Positions 4,738 through 8,779 of a DNA stretch of 8,779 nt are shown piece after piece. Position numbers and translations under genes: made by a program. The notes under the pieces were generated by a model that saw nothing but the letters and a program-made list of their open reading frames with translations, searched no databases and was not told the origin of the DNA. The DNA is from an uncultured Fretibacterium sp. (GTDB lineage Bacteria; Synergistota; Synergistia; Synergistales; Aminobacteriaceae): positions 1 through 8,779 of the forward strand of contig CAJPSE010000062.1 of assembly GCA_905373185.1 (NCBI GenBank), in the 5' to 3' direction. Positions within the stretch are counted from its first letter, which is position 1; every line of letters starts with the position of its first letter.

Positions 4738-6384
4738 ATGGCTTTTACCGTCAATGTTCCCAAGTGGAAGCGATTCGTCATAAGCGAGACGCCGGTCAAC
4801 GGCCACAACGTCCTGGCGGAGCTGGGGCCGGACGACGGTGCGGATATCATCGCCTGGTGCGTCAACAACTATATTCGGCCGCTGGAGTGGGTCGTGGAGG
4901 ACGACGCTGTCGTGGAGTTCATCCCGTCTGGCTCCTCCGACGGGCTCAGAATTTACCGGAGGAGCTTGGACTTCCTTCTGGTCATCGCCTGCGAGAAGGT
5001 CCTGGGCCGCAATGCGATCCTGCGGCACTCCATCGGTGAGGGGCACTACTGGGAGTTCGAGGATGGGGACGTGACCCAGTCCGATGTCTACAAGCTCCAC
5101 TCGACGATGAGCGAGATGGTGCGTCAGGACATCCCCATCAGCCGCAAGATCCTGCCCATCGACAAGGCCAAGCGCATCTTCGAGGAGCAGGGTGAGCCCG
5201 AGATCGCCGAGCTCTTCGTCCGCGCGAACCTCGATCCCGTAGAGGTCTATCGGTGCGGGGCACGCTACGGCTACTTCTGCGGGACCCTGGCCCCCTCCAC
5301 GGGGCTGCTCAAGACCTTCGACATCGTCCTCTTCGAGCATGGGATGGTGCTGCAGTTCCCCACCCCGGAATCCCGCGAGGGGATCCTGCCGTTCCGGGCC
5401 GACCCCGGCCTGGGGAACGTGTTCTTCGACTACGCGCACTGGCTGAAGGTGCTGAACCTGAACTACCTCAGTAGCCTGCACCAGCGCGTGACGGACGGGA
5501 AGGTCCAGGAGCTGATCCTCATCTCCGAGGCCTTCCACTCGCAGCGCCTGAGCCGCATCGCGGAGGACATCGTCTCCAGGCCCGGCGTCAAGGTCGTCAC
5601 CATCGCCGGGCCCTCGGGCTCGGGGAAGACCACCTTCTCCGAGCGGCTCAAGATCCAGCTGATCGTCTGCGGGAAGAACCCCGTCACCCTGCCCATGGAC
5701 AACTATTTCCTGGACCGGGCCCAGACGCCCCTCGACGAGAACGGGGAGTACGACTATGAGTGCCTGGAGGCCCTGGACCTGGAGCTGCTGGAGGACAACC
5801 TGACCCGCATCCTCGCGGGGGAGGAGGTCGTGACGCCCCGCTACGACTTCATCAAGGGGGAGAAGCGGCCGGGCAAGGTCATCAAGCTGGGGCCCTCGGA
5901 CATCCTCATCATGGAGGGGATTCACGGCCTGAACGACCGCATCGTGTCCCTCCTGCCCGAGGACAGCCGTTTCAGCGTCTTCGTCTCGCCCCTGACGGGC
6001 ATCTGCATCGACCCCCACAATCGGACGAGCACCGGGGACAACCGCCTGCTGCGCCGCATCGTGCGGGACCACCGGACGCGGGGCAAGTCCGCCCAGGTGA
6101 CGCTCGAGATCTATCCCAAGGTCATGCGGGGCTCGATGCGCTATATCTTTCCCTATCAGAGCCGAGCCGACACCATCTTCAACTCCGCGCTGCCCTACGA
6201 GCTGGGCGTCCTGAAGGGCTATGTGGAGCCCCTGCTGCACACGGTCGACGAGCGCTCCGAGGTGTTCGGCGAGGCCCTGCGCCTGCTGAACATCCTCCGG
6301 TTCGTGCCGTCCATCCACATCGACGGCATCCCCAACAACTCCGTGATTCGGGAGTTTATCGGGGGTAGTTGCCTGGATGTCTGA
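4738..6384 (+). CDS. nucleoside (uridine-type) kinase with N-terminal TGS/ThrRS-like domains
   Basis: Predicted cytoplasmic P-loop kinase phosphorylating a nucleoside, probably uridine or cytidine, for salvage. In the 548 residues, about 1-62 resemble a TGS domain. About 70-240 resemble the second additional domain of threonyl-tRNA synthetase, including the RHSIGEGHYW segment at 96-105. The uridine kinase domain starts near 284 with Walker A GPSGSGKTT (291-299). It continues with LPMDNYF (318-324, likely catalytic Asp), YDYECLEALD (339-348), PRYDF (367-371), IMEGIHGL (391-398) and the Arg-rich lid DNRLLRRIVRDHRTRGKS (434-451). The length is normal for this fused architecture, found in Clostridia, Thermotogae and Bacteroidota. 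No synthetase catalytic core is present, so it is not a tRNA synthetase. ATG 4738 has a strong Shine-Dalgarno. The purine permease downstream supports salvage. The substrate is not fixed by the sequence. Confidence 0.9.
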   Translation: MAFTVNVPKWKRFVISETPVNGHNVLAELGPDDGADIIAWCVNNYIRPLEWVVEDDAVVEFIPSGSSDGLRIYRRSLDFLLVIACEKVLGRNAILRHSIGEGHYWEFEDGDVTQSDVYKLHSTMSEMVRQDIPISRKILPIDKAKRIFEEQGEPEIAELFVRANLDPVEVYRCGARYGYFCGTLAPSTGLLKTFDIVLFEHGMVLQFPTPESREGILPFRADPGLGNVFFDYAHWLKVLNLNYLSSLHQRVTDGKVQELILISEAFHSQRLSRIAEDIVSRPGVKVVTIAGPSGSGKTTFSERLKIQLIVCGKNPVTLPMDNYFLDRAQTPLDENGEYDYECLEALDLELLEDNLTRILAGEEVVTPRYDFIKGEKRPGKVIKLGPSDILIMEGIHGLNDRIVSLLPEDSRFSVFVSPLTGICIDPHNRTSTGDNRLLRRIVRDHRTRGKSAQVTLEIYPKVMRGSMRYIFPYQSRADTIFNSALPYELGVLKGYVEPLLHTVDERSEVFGEALRLLNILRFVPSIHIDGIPNNSVIREFIGGSCLDV

Positions 6385-6398
6385 GCCTGGATGTCTGA
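6371..6398. repeat. 14-bp perfect tandem duplication spanning the kinase stop codon
   Basis: GCCTGGATGTCTGA is present at 6371-6384 and again at 6385-6398. Each copy carries a TGA at its end; the first is the kinase stop codon. It looks like a recent slippage duplication. Since 14 is not a multiple of 3, removing one copy would leave the protein unchanged. Confidence 0.8.
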
Positions 6399-6426
6399 GC
6401 CCGGGACCCATAACTCGAGGATTTTC

Positions 6427-6471
6427 CGCCTCCCTTATAAATGGGAAGGATGGTGCAGCATCGAGGAGGCG
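6427..6471 (+). other. possible structured leader element between kinase and permease
   Basis: CGCCTCC (6427-6433) is fully complementary to GGAGGCG (6465-6471), enclosing a small hairpin GATG-GTGCAG-CATC (6449-6462). A TATAAA at 6436-6441 inside it could instead be a -10 box, without a good -35. I do not recognise a riboswitch class here, and the conserved purine aptamer strings are absent. The 216-bp gap otherwise holds a weak terminator-like hairpin and the GA-rich ribosome binding region. Confidence 0.3.
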
Positions 6472-6519
6472 CCGAAAACTCCTTCATGAGGACGTTTGTT
6501 TTTCCCCGGTGCTTCCGTG

Positions 6520-6542
6520 AACGTATAGATACGTTGTTTTTT
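6520..6542 (+). terminator. weak terminator-like hairpin upstream of the permease
   Basis: AACGTA (6520-6525), loop TAGA, TACGTT (6530-6535), then G and TTTTTT (6537-6542). The stem is only 6 bp and AT-rich. It could end kinase transcripts or attenuate the permease. A second small hairpin (GGCC-TTAC-GGCC, 6547-6558, then GTTTT) follows. Strength is doubtful. Confidence 0.4.
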
Positions 6543-6600
6543 GAGGGGCCTTACGGCCGTTTTGTGGTATGAGTGAGAGTGTGAGAGAGGAGTATCGAGC

Positions 6601-7905
6601 ATGATGTCGTTTCTGGAGCGCCAGTTCAAGATCAGCGAGAGGGGCAGTTCGGTAAAGACCGAGATTCTGTCGGGAATCGTGACGTTCGTCACGATGTCCT
6701 ACATTATTTTCGTCAACCCGGGGATCATGTCCAAGACGGGTATGGACTTCAACGCCCTGGTGGTGGCGACCTGTACCTCCGCCGCTTTGGCCACGTTCCT
6801 GATGGCCTTCCTGGCCAACTATCCGATTGGCCTCGCCCCCGGGATGGGGCTCAACGCCTTCTTCGCCTTCTCCGTAGTCCTTGCGATGCAGGTCGACTGG
6901 CGCGTGGCCCTGACGGCGGTCTTCGTCGAGGGCGTGATCTTCATCGTGTTGACCCTGACCAAGCTGCGCGAGATGGTGGTCAACACCATCCCGAAGTCCC
7001 TCAAGATCGGCATCTCGGGCGGTATCGGGCTCTTCATCGCCTTCATCGGCCTCCAGAGTGCGGGGATCGTGGTCAAGAATGATGCGACGCTCGTCTCGCT
7101 GGGGCACCTGAGCGGTAACCTGCAGGCGCTCCTGGCCCTGGGGGGCCTGATCCTGATGGCGGTGCTGGAGGCCTATAAGGTAACGGGGGCGCTGCTGATC
7201 GGCATCCTGGCGGTCACGGCCGCCTCCGTGGGACTGAACCTCGTAGCCCTGCCCGAATCCTTCGTATCGCATCCGCCCTCGATCGCGCCGATCTTCGCTC
7301 AGTTGGACTTCTCCATGCTGAACCGGCTCGATTTCTGGGTCATCATGTTCACGTTCTTCTTCGTCGACTTCTTCGACACGGTCGGGACCCTGGTGGGCGT
7401 CTGCAACCGCAGCGGTCTGCTGGATAAGGACGGGTGCCTTCCGAACGCGCGGGGCGCGCTGCTGGCCGACGCTATTGGTACGACGGCAGGCGCCATCCTG
7501 GGGACCTCGACGGTGACGTCCTACGTCGAGAGCGCCAGCGGCATCGCGCAGGGCGGCCGCACGGGGCTCAGCGCCCTGGTGACTGCTGCGCTCTTCCTGG
7601 CCGCGATGTTCTTCACCCCGGTCGTGGGAATGGTGCCCGCCTACGCGACGGCGCCGGCCTTGATCATCGTCGGAGTCTACATGATGGTAAGCCTTCGGGA
7701 CCTGAACTTCGACGACTGGACGGAGCTCGTCCCCTCCATCCTGGGATTCATCATGATGCCCCTGGCCTACAGTGTTTCCATCGGAATAGAGTTCGCCATC
7801 GTCTCCTACGTCCTGATCAAGATTCTGAGCGGCAGGATGAAGGACGTGAGCTGGCTTATGGCCGCCCTGGCCGTTATCTTCGTCGTCAAGGAAGCCCTGT
7901 CCTGA
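6601..7905 (+). CDS. AzgA/PbuG-type purine permease (NCS2 family)
   Basis: Inner-membrane permease, predicted to import adenine, guanine or hypoxanthine with protons. The 434 residues are mostly hydrophobic segments arranged as in the NCS2 fold. Diagnostic stretches are GIVTFVTMSYIIFVNP (25-40), GLAPGMGLNAFFAF (77-90), GISGGIGLFIAFIGLQ (137-152), FFFVDFFDTVGTLVGV (252-267) and ILGTSTVTSYVESASGIA (299-316), all typical of the AzgA/PbuG/PbuO branch, not the xanthine or uracil branches. Full length for the family. ATG 6601, followed by a second ATG, is preceded by AGAGGAG at 6586-6592 in a purine-rich GAGTGAGAGTG tract. It follows the nucleoside kinase on the same strand and ends at a strong terminator, so it is the last gene of its unit. 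Substrate choice within purines is not decided by the sequence. Confidence 0.94.
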   Translation: MMSFLERQFKISERGSSVKTEILSGIVTFVTMSYIIFVNPGIMSKTGMDFNALVVATCTSAALATFLMAFLANYPIGLAPGMGLNAFFAFSVVLAMQVDWRVALTAVFVEGVIFIVLTLTKLREMVVNTIPKSLKIGISGGIGLFIAFIGLQSAGIVVKNDATLVSLGHLSGNLQALLALGGLILMAVLEAYKVTGALLIGILAVTAASVGLNLVALPESFVSHPPSIAPIFAQLDFSMLNRLDFWVIMFTFFFVDFFDTVGTLVGVCNRSGLLDKDGCLPNARGALLADAIGTTAGAILGTSTVTSYVESASGIAQGGRTGLSALVTAALFLAAMFFTPVVGMVPAYATAPALIIVGVYMMVSLRDLNFDDWTELVPSILGFIMMPLAYSVSIGIEFAIVSYVLIKILSGRMKDVSWLMAALAVIFVVKEALS

Positions 7906-7919
7906 TTTCTCCCGCTTTT

Positions 7920-7964
7920 CCCTCCTGCCCGGATCTCTTCCCGTTCCGTGCAGGGGGGATTTTT
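7920..7964 (+). terminator. intrinsic terminator after the permease
   Basis: CCCTCCTGC (7920-7928) pairs with GCAGGGGGG (7950-7958) as a 9-bp stem with one U-G pair. The 21-nt loop can form an inner CGGA/TCCG helix. An A and TTTTT (7960-7964) follow. It sits 15 bp past the permease stop. Confidence 0.8.
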
Positions 7965-7994
7965 GTCGGGGCACGTTGGTCTGCCGTGCCCGAC
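7965..7994. other. GC-rich hairpin directly behind the terminator
   Basis: GTCGGGGCACG (7965-7975) pairs with CGTGCCCGAC (7985-7994) around a 9-nt loop, 10 bp with one bulged G. No U-tract follows on either strand, so it is not itself an intrinsic terminator. It may help protect the 3' end or pause polymerase. Confidence 0.4.
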
Positions 7995-8024
7995 TGGGAC
8001 GGGGTGCGGACGCTTCCTGCGGTA

Positions 8025-8039
8025 CCTTACTTACTTACT
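8025..8039. repeat. short tetranucleotide repeat (ACTT-type)
   Basis: CTTA occurs three times in a row at 8026-8037, continuing into CT. Such a tract could vary in length by slippage. It is in the non-coding gap upstream of the right-edge gene; no promoter element clearly depends on it. Confidence 0.5.
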
Positions 8040-8076
8040 GTGAGGGAAGAGGTGGTCGTTTTTGAGGAAGCGTTGT

Positions 8077-8151
8077 ATGCTTGAAGCGGATTTGGAAAGC
8101 ATTGGCCGCCGAAAAGACGGGAACTCCATCCCGATGCCCAGGCGGCCGTAA
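8077..8151 (+). CDS. possible 24-residue micro-ORF upstream of the AlbA_2 gene
   Basis: ATG 8077 follows AGGAAG (8064-8069) at 7 nt and opens a 24-codon frame (MLEADLESIGRRKDGNSIPM then PRRP) ending at TAA 8149-8151. It has no family I recognise. It is in the same frame as the AlbA_2 gene but separated from it by two stops. It could be a leader peptide, a remnant, or chance. Confidence 0.2.
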   Translation: MLEADLESIGRRKDGNSIPMPRRP

Positions 8152-8158
8152 GGGAGTT
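8104..8158 (+). other. nested hairpin with a possible pseudoknot before the AlbA_2 gene
   Basis: GGCCGCC (8104-8110) pairs with GGCGGCC (8142-8148), enclosing CGGGA-ACTCCA-TCCCG. The inner loop AACTCC is complementary to GGAGTT (8153-8158), which contains the likely Shine-Dalgarno of the next gene. The complementarity is seen; function as a regulatory RNA is a guess, and the segment overlaps the micro-ORF. Confidence 0.3.
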
Positions 8159-8169
8159 GAAAAAGGCCC

Positions 8170-8779
8170 GTGCAGGCACGTAGAGTTTTATCCGGCCGTT
8201 TTGCCTCGCTGTCGGATTTCCTGGATCGAACCGCGGAGGAGGACCGGGAGTTTATCCCGGAATGGGACCTGGACCGTTTCCCGGCGGTCTGCTGCGGCAT
8301 GTCGAATGGTGCTGGTGGCTGGATCGTCCTCGGGGCGGAGTGGGATGAGGATGTTCCCGTGGTGCATGGGGTCCCCGATCCCTCCGGTCTGGAACGCCGC
8401 CTTAGGACCGTCCTGGCCGGGGAGCGGGTGCTCAGCGCGGATAGCGTGTCCTCGTTCCGGGTCGTGGAGGCGGAGGGGGTTTCCCTCCTGATCGTCCGGG
8501 TGGACCCGGCGGAGTGGTGGCGCCGGCCCGTCTGCGTCGGAGGGGATTATATTCGCGGTGTCTACCGCCGCATCGAGGGTGTCGACGTCGTCTCGGGGAG
8601 GCAGACCTGTTTTCGGCTGGCCCTGGACGCCCTGGAGCGGCTGCGCGGCGAGTCCGTCGTCCCGGGCCTGACCGCAGCGGACCTTCACGAGGAGAGCGCC
8701 GCCTCGTTCCGGGAGGCGGTAACCGCACGGCGCCCGGAATGGCGGGAGCTGTCCCCGGAGAGGTTCTGGGCCCGTACCC
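8170..8779 (+). CDS. Schlafen/AlbA_2-type ATP-binding protein, N-terminal part
   Basis: The first 203 codons are present and the frame is open to the right edge. Residues about 20-140 fit the Slfn/AlbA_2 pattern: an acidic start (EEDREFIPEW, 23-32), MSNGAGGWIVLGAE (44-57) matching the family's AFAN..GG.L.IGV motif, LLIVRVDPAEWWRRPV (106-121) matching the strand-plus-proline segment, and GDYIRGVYRR (125-134) matching the YIR motif. Proteins of this type often continue into a helix-turn-helix or GHKL-like C-terminal region and are usually called transcriptional regulators or RecG-like ATP-dependent proteins, though their reactions are mostly unknown. The GTG at 8170 is the only start in the open frame after stops at 8149 and 8158. 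GGGAG lies 13 nt upstream, a little far, so the start is uncertain. It follows a terminator and is probably transcribed separately from the permease. Confidence 0.65.
   Translation, partial: MQARRVLSGRFASLSDFLDRTAEEDREFIPEWDLDRFPAVCCGMSNGAGGWIVLGAEWDEDVPVVHGVPDPSGLERRLRTVLAGERVLSADSVSSFRVVEAEGVSLLIVRVDPAEWWRRPVCVGGDYIRGVYRRIEGVDVVSGRQTCFRLALDALERLRGESVVPGLTAADLHEESAASFREAVTARRPEWRELSPERFWART

Noticed and set aside
4669..6411. 580-residue minus-strand open frame opposite the kinase.
   Set aside because: It is an antisense shadow of a GC-rich gene with no recognisable domain; the plus strand holds a full kinase with all motifs.
6441..6462. GGGAAGGATGGTG, loosely like part of a cobalamin riboswitch.
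   Set aside because: The B12-box and other conserved blocks are missing, and the region is too short.
6385..6600. Guanine/adenine riboswitch before the purine permease.
   Set aside because: The conserved purine aptamer core strings and three-way junction could not be found.
6484..7974. 496-residue minus-strand open frame opposite the permease.
   Set aside because: Composition is Asp/Gln/Arg/His-rich and low in hydrophobic order, typical of the complement of a membrane protein gene.
8132..8144. Minus-strand CCGCCTGGGCA, resembling the 3' conserved string of the ZTP (pfl) riboswitch.
   Set aside because: The required 5' domain is not found upstream on that strand, which is coding sequence of the AlbA_2 gene, and no minus-strand gene lies close downstream.
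1..8779. CRISPR arrays, insertion sequences, tRNA or rRNA genes.
   Set aside because: No regularly spaced repeats, transposase motifs, terminal inverted repeats or cloverleaf sequences were seen.

Overview
The window is GC-rich, compact bacterial DNA and looks chromosomal. A signal-peptide-bearing DUF3798 protein, a class A penicillin-binding protein, a TGS/nucleoside-kinase fusion and the base composition together suggest a member of the Synergistota or a related anaerobic lineage. That is a judgement from protein families, not a database result, and is moderately sure. I see no insertion sequence, phage gene, CRISPR array, tRNA or rRNA.

Left half (1-4515), all on the minus strand. Reading in the direction of transcription: a very good sigma70-type promoter (TTGACA-17 bp-TACAAT, 4487-4515); a leader of about 200 nt; a 433-residue exported DUF3798 protein (2981-4282); a second promoter embedded in a degenerate heptamer repeat (2930-2962); a PBP1A-type bifunctional peptidoglycan synthase (522-2801); and the first 160 codons of dihydrolipoyl dehydrogenase (1-481), which runs off the left edge. 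The leader is the most interesting part. It holds what I read as a tetrahydrofolate (THF) riboswitch aptamer (4368-4461), followed by mutually exclusive antiterminator and intrinsic terminator helices (4339-4379 and 4317-4344) just before the DUF3798 start. The layout predicts that DUF3798 expression is switched off when reduced folate is plentiful, linking an uncharacterised substrate-binding-protein-like family to folate or one-carbon metabolism. No intrinsic terminator is visible after DUF3798, so read-through into the PBP and lpd genes is possible.

Central intergenic region (4283-4737). This is a divergent regulatory region: the riboswitch leader and promoter on the minus strand, a 23-bp dyad (4570-4592), and a TATAAT-based promoter with a Shine-Dalgarno hairpin for the plus-strand gene.

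Right half (4738-8779), all on the plus strand: a 548-residue nucleoside (uridine-type) kinase with N-terminal TGS/ThrRS-like domains; a 216-bp gap with possible RNA structure and a weak terminator-like hairpin; a 434-residue AzgA/PbuG-type purine permease of the NCS2 family, ending at a good intrinsic terminator; a 205-bp gap with short repeats, hairpins and a possible micro-ORF; and the 5' part of a Schlafen/AlbA_2-type protein cut by the right edge. The kinase and permease pair suggests nucleoside and nucleobase salvage.
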